From assembly GCA_047630175.1 (NCBI GenBank), contig JBLHVI010000081.1:1-14792 (forward strand): DNA of 14,792 nt, written 5' to 3'. The position numbers were made by a program, and so were the translations under genes. The notes under the pieces are model-generated. The model saw only the letters and a program-made list of their open reading frames with translations, was not told the origin of the DNA and ran no database searches. This document shows, piece after piece, positions 5,901-11,425 of this stretch (its first letter is position 1; each line of letters opens with the position of its first letter). This DNA comes from UBA4582 sp047630175 (GTDB lineage Bacteria; Pseudomonadota; Gammaproteobacteria; Pseudomonadales; Azotimanducaceae).

Positions 5901-7961
5901 ATGGGTAGTAGCACACGGTACGATCTTCTCAGTATTTTGATGATTTTTCTGTTGGCGGGTATCTTTGAATACAAAGAATCTTTTTCCCTCGTGGAAGACG
6001 AGACTTTGTCGTACCGACATTTACTGCGTAGCTACAATGCAGCGCCGGAACTGACGGCTGCCATTGATGATGTCGTAATTGTGTATACGGACGAGGCATT
6101 TTACGAAGATTACGACATGTATCCGCTGCGACGGGTCGACTTGTCGACGATCATTACCCGACTAGCGAGGATGGACGCGAAAGTCATCGGCGTCGATATG
6201 CTGCTCGATTTTAAGAGTGCTTATGGTGAGGATCCCTCAGTAGAAGCAGCCTTCGAAGAAGCGGGCAATGTGTTATTGGTGTCCCAAGCAGACATTGGCT
6301 CGGATGGTTATCGAGGTATGAACCTGGCCATCGATCGATTCAACAAGTCTACCACTCACGGTTATACCAATATTTCTGCCAATAGTGCCATTTCTGAAAG
6401 CATTGTGCGCCTGCGAGTTTTTGACGATATCGCTGCAACAGGAGAATGGCCCTATGCAGTGCGCGCTGTCGCAGACCTTCTGGATGTTGAGCCGACGCTG
6501 GAGGCGGGCATCTTGAGAATAGGCGAGCTTACTATTCCACTCGATCAATTTGGTGATCTTTATATTGATTATCCACGCATGCCGTCCAATGGTGCCGGCG
6601 GTACAGCACGACTCCATGACGTCATTGGCCTGCCAGCTTCAGAGATATTATTTCTGGACGAAGAGGAGCTTGAAGAACTCAGTTTTCTAGTAGCAGGCAA
6701 AATCGTATTGATCGGAGAGGTCGCCGAAGTCGCCCACGATGAGTTTGAGACCCCGGTAGGTAATGTCTATGGGGTTTCGATTATTGCCAGTACCATTGGC
6801 ACATTGCTGAAGCAGGCGCCCCTGCGGCCGGCAGCGGTCTGGATTGAGTGTTTGGTCTTGTTATTGTTGATGCTGGCGTTGCTGGGAACGCGATTAATGG
6901 ATAAGCCCCTGCCACGTAATCTTGTTAGTTTAGGTATTGTCGGAATTTTCCTGTTCGTTACCTTCGGGGCATACCTCTGGTGGGGGCTTGTTTTGTCAGT
7001 AAGTTATGGTTTGATTGCTGCTCTGCTGTCTATCATCTTGATCAACGGTCGCTACTATCTCGCCGAGATGGGGCAAAAAGCGCTTATTCGTGATGCCTTT
7101 GGCCAGTACCTGTCGCCCAAGGTCGTGGCCGACCTTGTGAAAGACCCAGACAAATTGGCACTTGGTGGTGAGGAGCGCGAGATGACGGCGTTCTTTTCCG
7201 ATATCGCTGGCTTTTCGAGCTTCTCGGAGAAGATGACACCGACGGAGCTCGTTAATGCGCTCAATGATTATCTGACAGAAATGTGCAAGATTATTGTTGA
7301 GTACGAGGGCACCGTCGACAAATTTGAAGGTGATGCGATTATTGCGTTCTGGGGTGCTCCCTCAATACAGGAGGACCATGCGCTGCAGGCATGTTACGCC
7401 AGCATCGACATGCAAAAGTCGATCAAGATCATTGACGCGCGTTTTGTCGCTGAGGGGCGGCCAAAGATAGCGGTACGTATGGGACTTAATACAGGCCTCA
7501 TGGTGGTGGGCAACATGGGATCGGCGCAACGAATGGATTACACCATTATGGGTGATTCGGTCAATTTAGCCTCACGTCTAGAGGGCGCTAACAAAGCCTA
7601 TGGCTCAGACATCATGATCTCAGAGATGACTTACGACAAGGTCCGTGACGGCGTCGATGTCAGAGAGCTAGACACGCTGCGAGTTGTGGGTAAGAACGAG
7701 CCCATCAAAGTCTTTGAGCTGCTTGAGCGCAAGGGTGAAAGCTCAGAACCGTTGGCCAACCTTACCGCAGCTTTCGAGTTGGCGCTGGAACATTACAAGC
7801 AGCGCGACTATGCCAAGGCCCTGGCCGGCTTTACGGCGTGCGTTGAAATGATGCCGGAGGACCGCCCTAGTCAAGTCTATTGTAAGCGCTGTGCCGCGTA
7901 TCTTGAGAATCCGCCAGCGGATGACTGGGACGGTGTGTTTAACTTAACGGAAAAAGGTTAA
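5901..7961 (+). CDS. CHASE2-sensor class III adenylate cyclase
   Basis: A 686-aa membrane receptor. One N-terminal membrane segment (about residues 7-22) is followed by a periplasmic CHASE2 sensor (about 23-305, with DQFGDLYIDYPR, KIVLIGE, APLRPAA), three membrane segments (about 311-380), a class III cyclase catalytic domain (about 395-610) and a short TPR-like helical tail (about 620-665). Every canonical catalytic residue is visible: metal-binding Asp434 (FFSDIAGF) and Asp478 (FEGDAIIAFWG), Lys474, Thr548 (DYTIMGD), Asn555 and Arg559 (VNLASRLE). A Lys/Thr purine-selecting pair is typical of the class IIIb adenylate cyclases, so the predicted product is cAMP, not cGMP. The sensor is paralogous to that of the kinase at 730-3111 in length, order and motifs. 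No strong Shine-Dalgarno sequence precedes the ATG at 5901, but the N-terminus aligns with that of the kinase. It sits behind a terminator, so it needs its own promoter in the last 40 bp of the gap or depends on read-through. Confidence 0.95.
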   Translation: MGSSTRYDLLSILMIFLLAGIFEYKESFSLVEDETLSYRHLLRSYNAAPELTAAIDDVVIVYTDEAFYEDYDMYPLRRVDLSTIITRLARMDAKVIGVDMLLDFKSAYGEDPSVEAAFEEAGNVLLVSQADIGSDGYRGMNLAIDRFNKSTTHGYTNISANSAISESIVRLRVFDDIAATGEWPYAVRAVADLLDVEPTLEAGILRIGELTIPLDQFGDLYIDYPRMPSNGAGGTARLHDVIGLPASEILFLDEEELEELSFLVAGKIVLIGEVAEVAHDEFETPVGNVYGVSIIASTIGTLLKQAPLRPAAVWIECLVLLLLMLALLGTRLMDKPLPRNLVSLGIVGIFLFVTFGAYLWWGLVLSVSYGLIAALLSIILINGRYYLAEMGQKALIRDAFGQYLSPKVVADLVKDPDKLALGGEEREMTAFFSDIAGFSSFSEKMTPTELVNALNDYLTEMCKIIVEYEGTVDKFEGDAIIAFWGAPSIQEDHALQACYASIDMQKSIKIIDARFVAEGRPKIAVRMGLNTGLMVVGNMGSAQRMDYTIMGDSVNLASRLEGANKAYGSDIMISEMTYDKVRDGVDVRELDTLRVVGKNEPIKVFELLERKGESSEPLANLTAAFELALEHYKQRDYAKALAGFTACVEMMPEDRPSQVYCKRCAAYLENPPADDWDGVFNLTEKG

Positions 7962-8173
7962 GCCACCTCAGTGCACATACCAACATGGTCGCCAAGCTGT
8001 TCGCGCACTGAAGTCAACACCTGGTTTCGATTGGGCAGCTGATGTGGCCTTTGCGGGAAATGGTCGAGATACGCGTAAACACACAAGCGCATCATCTCCA
8101 TGGTTTCGCGATCGGTAAAAAGTCGGACGCGGCACTGGGTATGAATTCTGTTCAGCTGTTGGTACAAGTCCAT
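7958..8173 (-). CDS. Hypothetical 71-aa protein
   Basis: I do not recognise this family. The frame encodes 71 residues starting MDLYQQLNRIHTQCRVRLF and ending GDHVGMCTEVA. It is probably soluble and mostly helical, with no signal peptide or membrane segment, and has three cysteines. The case that it is real is a good Shine-Dalgarno (AGGAG, 8184-8188) 10 nt before the ATG at 8173, a balanced amino-acid composition, and tight convergent packing: its TAA overlaps that of the cyclase gene in a shared TTAA. An in-frame ATG at 8206 would add 11 residues but would put the Shine-Dalgarno inside the gene. It is divergent from bolA across a 201-bp AT-rich gap. Confidence 0.6.
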   Translation of the reverse strand: MDLYQQLNRIHTQCRVRLFTDRETMEMMRLCVYAYLDHFPQRPHQLPNRNQVLTSVREQLGDHVGMCTEVA

Positions 8174-8374
8174 GAGCGTTAGTCTCCTAATGTTCCCATC
8201 ATCCATGTGGGATATGGCGTTAATTGAAACGCCTGCATTGAGACTAGTAGAGATCTAAAGGATTGCCAAATATTAGGTTGAAGAGCAATTTGTTTGATGA
8301 CTTTTGGTTCAATAGCTTTTAATTTAACAGCCCAAAGTTCAACAATTTTTAGGGTAAAAAGAGGGTAATTAGAT
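8174..8374. other. AT-rich divergent regulatory region upstream of bolA
   Basis: 201 bp between two divergent starts. The part from about 8255 to 8370 is much richer in A/T than the surrounding genes, as expected for promoter DNA. It contains an imperfect direct repeat, GGTTCAATAGCTTTTA (8307-8322) and AGTTCAACAATTTTTA (8336-8351), 12 of 16 bases identical at a 29-bp period. GAGGG (8361-8365) is the ribosome binding site of bolA, 9 nt before its ATG. I cannot assign one -35/-10 pair with confidence. Confidence 0.45.
8184..8188 (-). promoter_or_regulatory. Shine-Dalgarno of the 71-aa gene
   Basis: AGGAG on the minus strand with a 10-nt spacer to the ATG at 8173. It decides this start over the in-frame ATG at 8206. 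Confidence 0.55.
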
Positions 8375-8692
8375 ATGTCAGTGCTCGACACTATACAAAC
8401 AAAACTAGACAGCGAACTGGCGCTGCAGCACCTTGAGGTGATTAATGAAAGCGCCAGCCATAATGTGCCCGTCGGGTCAGAGTCGCATTTTAAGGTGGTG
8501 CTGGTGGCCGAGGCATTTGAGTCGGTGCGCCTGCTGCAGCGCCATCGCCAAATCAACAAGATCCTGGCGGTCGAGTTGGCAGGCCCCGTGCACGCATTGG
8601 CGATTCATGCCTATACGCTGACCGAGTGGCAGGCCCGCCATGGTGATGCGCCGCTTTCGCCGCCGTGTCTTGGTGGAAGCCGCCACGGCTGA
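8375..8692 (+). CDS. bolA: BolA family transcriptional regulator / Fe-S trafficking protein
   Basis: 105 aa, close to the usual BolA length. It follows the family throughout: an N-terminal helix (SVLDTIQTKLDSEL), LEVINESASHNVPVGSESHF, FKVVLVAEAFESVRLLQRHR, the helical INKILAVEL, GPVHALAIHAYTLTEW, and a SPPCLGGS tail matching SPPCRG of E. coli BolA. The conserved His in VHALAIH and the His in NESASHNV, which take part in Fe-S cluster binding with monothiol glutaredoxins in this family, are present. BolA proteins act in the cytoplasm in morphology, stress and biofilm control and in iron-sulfur trafficking with Grx4. The ATG at 8375 is preceded by GAGGG at a good distance. The next gene is a stress-type response regulator 141 bp downstream on the same strand, so co-transcription is possible but not shown. 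Confidence 0.95.
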   Translation: MSVLDTIQTKLDSELALQHLEVINESASHNVPVGSESHFKVVLVAEAFESVRLLQRHRQINKILAVELAGPVHALAIHAYTLTEWQARHGDAPLSPPCLGGSRHG

Positions 8693-8740
8693 GAATCCCG
8701 TCCTAAAATACCTAACTTATCTGCACGATACGATATGGGC

Positions 8741-8749
8741 TGCTATGCT
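8741..8749 (+). promoter_or_regulatory. Possible extended -10 promoter of the response regulator-phosphatase gene
   Basis: TGCTATGCT fits the extended -10 pattern TGnTATnnT and lies about 68 bp upstream of the ATG at 8817. There is no good -35 hexamer, which extended -10 promoters can do without. Suggestive only. Confidence 0.3.
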
Positions 8750-8816
8750 TTAGCGACAGATGTCTGTTGCTTGCGCGTCAGGTACGTGTCCCTATTTTAT
8801 GTCTGCATAGGACGGA

Positions 8817-8837
8817 ATGAGAGATTTGAAAATTTGA
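8817..8837 (+). other. Six-codon leader ORF ending on the TTG start of the response regulator
   Basis: The ATG at 8817, with AGGA close before it (8808-8812), reads M-R-D-L-K-I and stops at TGA 8835-8837. That TGA overlaps the in-frame TTG at 8834-8836 (TTGA), an arrangement that could couple translation of the two. The leader arises from the tandem 8-bp duplication at 8825-8840: with one copy, the same ATG would read MRDLKILIVDDQ straight into the receiver domain. Confidence 0.5.
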
Positions 8838-8840
8838 AAA
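8825..8840 (+). repeat. Tandem 8-bp duplication TTTGAAAA x2 in a start region
   Basis: Two adjacent perfect copies of TTTGAAAA (8825-8832, 8833-8840), followed by TTTTG. Because 8 is not a multiple of 3, copy number changes the frame joining the ATG at 8817 to the receiver domain. One copy is in frame, two copies, as here, are not. Confidence 0.9.
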
Positions 8841-9976
8841 TTTTGATCGTCGATGACCAGGCATCTAATCGAGTGCTGTTATCCTATTTATTACAGGATG
8901 ATGGTCATCAGGTCGAGGAAGCGAGTAATGGTGAAGAGGCCATTGCCAAATACCGATTCTCGTTACCCGACCTCGTATTGATGGATGTCATGATGCCTGG
9001 TAAAGACGGCTACGAAGTTGCTGCCGAACTAAAGCTCGACTCTAAAGTGCATGTGCCGATCATCTTTTTAACGGCTCTGAGCGATGATTTGTCGCTGTCA
9101 AAATGCATTGAATGTGGCGGTGACGACTTTCTGACCAAGCCGGTTAATGAGGTGTTGTTGGCCGCAAAAATTAAGGCGCACGAACGTGTGCGTGATCTCA
9201 ACAGTCAGCTGACTGAGAAGAACCGGGAGTTAGAGAAGCTGCACGGGCTGCTGCGCGAGGAGCACGATCTTGCCGAATTCGTTTTCGAAAAAGCCATTTC
9301 CAGCCAGTCAAAACACCCGAACGTGCAACACTACCTGTCTGGCATGTCTAGCTTCAGCGGTGATGTTGTGCTGTTGGAGGCCTCAAAGCGAGACACGCTG
9401 TTTGTGCTGCTCGGAGACTTCACCGGCCATGGCTTGCCAGCTGCTTTGAGTGCCTTGCCTGTCAAGCAGGCGTTTACTTTTCTGGTTAACGAGGGTCGGT
9501 CGCTGGCGGAAATTGCCAGCTACTTGAATCATTCTCTGTATGAATACTTACCATCACAAATGTTCTGTGCGGCGTCGATTATTGAGTTTGACCCGCAAAA
9601 AAAGTTGCTGGAGTATTGGCACGGTGGCTTGCCCGACATGTTGGTGCTCGACACGCGTGGGCTGATTCGTCAATCAATTAAATCAACCCATCTGGCGCTC
9701 GGTGTGGTGGCCGAGAAATTCTTTAACGCCGACACTGCATTTATCCATCTGGCGGACAATGAGCGTCTGCTAGTTTACAGCGACGGTATTACCGATTGTT
9801 GTGACGTCGACGGTGAGATGCTTGGTGAAGATCGCTTTGAGGCCATGCTGGATGGCCACGTTGATAATGCGTTGTTGTTCGACAGCGTTGTTGAGCGCGT
9901 CTTGCAATTTGGTGCGGGGCGTCCTCAAGATGACGACATGTCAATACTTGAGATCGCCGCGACAGTGCCCCCATGA
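8834..9976 (+). CDS. Response regulator with SpoIIE/RsbU-type PP2C phosphatase output
   Basis: 380 aa from the TTG at 8834. Residues 1-118 form a receiver domain: acidic pair Asp7-Asp8 (KILIVDDQ), phosphoacceptor Asp51 (LMDVMMPGKDGYE), Thr80 (IIFLTA) and Lys102 (LTKP). A probable coiled coil (about 118-150, SQLTEKNRELEKLHGLLREE) links it to a PP2C-like SpoIIE domain (about 165-375) with all four metal-binding acidic positions: FSGD (Asp177), LLGDFTGHGLPAAL (Asp195), YSDGITD (Asp317) and QDDDMSIL (Asp366-368). Proteins of this design (RsbU, HsbR, RssB relatives) usually dephosphorylate an anti-sigma factor antagonist in partner switching; the partner is not in this window. The start is unusual: the receiver begins immediately at KILIVDD, the only close in-frame start is the TTG, with GAGAG 10 nt upstream, and the best ATG/Shine-Dalgarno is out of frame because of an 8-bp duplication. 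The frame stays open upstream to an ATG at 8735, but those 33 residues (GCYALATDVCCLRVRY...) look non-coding. Confidence 0.9.
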   Translation: MKILIVDDQASNRVLLSYLLQDDGHQVEEASNGEEAIAKYRFSLPDLVLMDVMMPGKDGYEVAAELKLDSKVHVPIIFLTALSDDLSLSKCIECGGDDFLTKPVNEVLLAAKIKAHERVRDLNSQLTEKNRELEKLHGLLREEHDLAEFVFEKAISSQSKHPNVQHYLSGMSSFSGDVVLLEASKRDTLFVLLGDFTGHGLPAALSALPVKQAFTFLVNEGRSLAEIASYLNHSLYEYLPSQMFCAASIIEFDPQKKLLEYWHGGLPDMLVLDTRGLIRQSIKSTHLALGVVAEKFFNADTAFIHLADNERLLVYSDGITDCCDVDGEMLGEDRFEAMLDGHVDNALLFDSVVERVLQFGAGRPQDDDMSILEIAATVPP

Positions 9977-9999
9977 AGTTCTATGGGAGTCTGCTAAAA

Positions 10000-10025
10000 G
10001 CGTCTTTTTAAGCGCGTCTTTTTAA
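10000..10025 (+). repeat. Tandem repeat GCGTCTTTTTAA, period 14
   Basis: Two perfect 12-bp copies (10000-10011 and 10014-10025) separated by GC, in the 99-bp gap between the response regulator stop and the metallopeptidase start. The T runs might contribute to termination, but no stable GC stem precedes them. Confidence 0.75.
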
Positions 10026-10063
10026 GAGCCTCTGCTTAAGTAGTTAGCCCTGTTTAATCGGGT

Positions 10064-10069
10064 TATAAT
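10064..10069 (+). promoter_or_regulatory. Consensus -10 box TATAAT directly before the metallopeptidase start
   Basis: A perfect TATAAT ending 6 nt before the GTG at 10076. If used, transcription would start at about 10076, on the start codon, giving a leaderless mRNA. The -35 is weak (TAGTTA at 10041-10046 has a 17-bp spacer). Confidence 0.45.
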
Positions 10070-10075
10070 CCATCA

Positions 10076-10804
10076 GTGACTAGTCAATCCCCCCACTTAC
10101 GCCATTATCATCATCAGCAACGTGACTTTCAGGTGCTGATCAAGCGGAGTCGTCGAAAGACGCTGGCGATCCATATTTTGCGCACAATGCAGGTAGAGGT
10201 GCGTGCGCCCCTGCATTGCCCCGTAGCTGAGATTGAGCGTTTCCTAGACATGCGTCTCGACTGGATTGTCAGTTCTCTTGCACACATCGCCAGTCAGCCG
10301 CTAATGCCCGAGCCTGCCTTCTGTGAGGGTGAGTGGCACGACTACCTCGGTATACCACATCAATTGCAACTGGTGCGTGGTAAGCCCGATACCGTACTCA
10401 TGAATGACGGACATTTACTGGTGCGATGTGCAAACCCCGGCGATGGCCAGCAGGTGCAGCGCTTGCTCGAACGTTTCTGGCGACAGCGCGCACCAGGCAT
10501 ATTTGCGCAGCAGATAGGTGCCAGTCAGCAGCGCTTTGCGGCATGGCCCGCCGTTGGCGAGTTGCGCGTCCGTAAAATGAAAGCGCGTTGGGGCAGTTGC
10601 TCACGTTCGGGAGACGTATGTTTGAACTCGCTACTGGTGCAAAAAGCGCCTGTGGTTATTGACCTCGTGGTGACTCACGAGTTGTGTCACCTCACACATT
10701 TTGCACACAACAAGGCTTTCTATGGGTTAATGGATACGGTCATGCCGGCATGGCGCGAGTATGATGTACTGCTTAATCAGCCATCTTGGCGGGCTGCGTT
10801 GTAG
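10076..10804 (+). CDS. YgjP-like (DUF45, M48-related) zinc metallopeptidase
   Basis: 242 aa, soluble. The N-terminal half carries the beta-rich YgjP prefix (FQVLIKRSRRKTLAIHIL, VEVRAPLHCPVAEIERFL, RLDWIV). The C-terminal half carries VRKMKARWGSCSRSGDVCLN and the zinc site HELCHLTHFAHNKAFY: His201, Glu202 and His205 of HExxH, with His211 as the probable third ligand. This matches the YgjP/SprT-like family, often annotated as M48 metallopeptidase, whose physiological substrates are mostly unknown. The first start after the upstream in-frame stop (TAA at 10055) is the GTG at 10076. There is no Shine-Dalgarno before it, but a perfect TATAAT lies 6 nt upstream, so the gene may be leaderless. The next in-frame start candidate, a GTG at residue 20, would remove part of the conserved first strand. 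It is convergent with tesA, with only 8 bp between the stop codons. Confidence 0.9.
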   Translation: MTSQSPHLRHYHHQQRDFQVLIKRSRRKTLAIHILRTMQVEVRAPLHCPVAEIERFLDMRLDWIVSSLAHIASQPLMPEPAFCEGEWHDYLGIPHQLQLVRGKPDTVLMNDGHLLVRCANPGDGQQVQRLLERFWRQRAPGIFAQQIGASQQRFAAWPAVGELRVRKMKARWGSCSRSGDVCLNSLLVQKAPVVIDLVVTHELCHLTHFAHNKAFYGLMDTVMPAWREYDVLLNQPSWRAAL

Positions 10805-10818
10805 CAGCGCTACTACAA
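10799..10818. terminator. Near-palindrome holding both convergent stop codons
   Basis: TTGTAGCAGCGCTACTACAA is a 20-bp inverted repeat with one mismatched pair. It contains the last codon and stop (TTG TAG) of the metallopeptidase on the plus strand and of tesA on the minus strand. It could form a hairpin in both transcripts and act as a weak bidirectional end signal. Neither side has a T tract, so the terminator role is tentative; the repeat itself is certain. Confidence 0.35.
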
Positions 10819-11412
10819 AGGGGTCACCATGGGCTGTAGATAGGGCCAGATGCCATCCAGCATAAGCTGTTGAGCCTCGGGCCGCGGATGTATACCATCA
10901 CGCTGCATGAGGCTTTCATCGGTGGCAACACCGTTCAGCAGAAAGGGTACTACGTTGATGTCAAACTTGGCGGCGGCGGCACTGAACACAGACTCAAAAG
11001 CACTGGTGTAGCGGCGGCCATAATTGGGCGGTAGCACCATGCCGATTAATAGGACCCGCGCGCCGCTGGCCCGCGACAGACGAATCATCTCGTCGATGTT
11101 AGTGCGAATGTTATCAATGGGGTAGCCGCGTAGGCCATCGTTACCGCCGAGTTCAATTACCACGATATTTGGTTGGTGCAGAGCGAGGGTTTTCGGTAAC
11201 CTTATAAGTCCGCCGTCAGTGGTCTCACCACTGACACTGGCGTTAACAACCTCAAAGCCGGCAGTCTTAATATCAGGCTGCTGGGCCAGTAAATGTACCC
11301 AGCCCTGGTTTTCTTCCATACCGTAGGCCGCACTGATACTGTCCCCAAAGACCAAAAGGGTGCTTTCGCTCGTATAAGCGTTCGAGCAGAACAGCACGAT
11401 GGACACTCTCAA
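10813..11412 (-). CDS. tesA: TesA-like GDSL (SGNH) arylesterase / lysophospholipase
   Basis: About 199 aa from a TTG at 11412; the end is sure, the start is not. All SGNH blocks are present in order: block I LLVFGDSISAAYG (nucleophile Ser25), block II VSGETTDGG, block III ELGGNDGLRG (Asn), the family motif LPPNYGRRY, and block V DGIHP (Asp172, His175). This matches E. coli TesA, a periplasmic multifunctional acyl-CoA thioesterase, protease I and lysophospholipase L1. The mature part (from STLLVFGDS, about 182 aa) has the usual length. The N-terminus MRVSIVLFCSNAYTSES would be a very short signal peptide. Alternatives are a TTG at 11454 (213 aa, overlapping the ABC gene) and a GTG at 11406. 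No clear Shine-Dalgarno supports any of them. It is divergent from the ABC ATPase gene, the same order as tesA/ybbA in enterobacteria, with 13 bp or less between starts. Confidence 0.9.
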   Translation of the reverse strand: MRVSIVLFCSNAYTSESTLLVFGDSISAAYGMEENQGWVHLLAQQPDIKTAGFEVVNASVSGETTDGGLIRLPKTLALHQPNIVVIELGGNDGLRGYPIDNIRTNIDEMIRLSRASGARVLLIGMVLPPNYGRRYTSAFESVFSAAAAKFDINVVPFLLNGVATDESLMQRDGIHPRPEAQQLMLDGIWPYLQPMVTPL

Positions 11413-11413
11413 C

Positions 11414-11420
11414 AGGTAGG
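11414..11420 (+). promoter_or_regulatory. Ribosome binding site AGGTAGG of the ABC ATPase gene
   Basis: AGGTAGG ends 5 nt before the GTG at 11426. It favours that start over the in-frame GTG at 11420, which overlaps the site, and over the ATG at 11447. Confidence 0.55.
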
Positions 11421-11425
11421 TGAAC

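Noticed and set aside
8179..8559. A 126-codon minus-strand frame opposite bolA
   Set aside because: It is antisense to the unmistakable BolA sequence and runs through the AT-rich regulatory region; no ribosome binding site or recognisable domain.
8735..8833. N-terminal extension of the response regulator from ATG 8735
   Set aside because: The extra 33 residues are cysteine-rich and unlike any receiver N-terminus, overlap the candidate promoter, and have no ribosome binding site. The receiver fold starts at KILIVDD.
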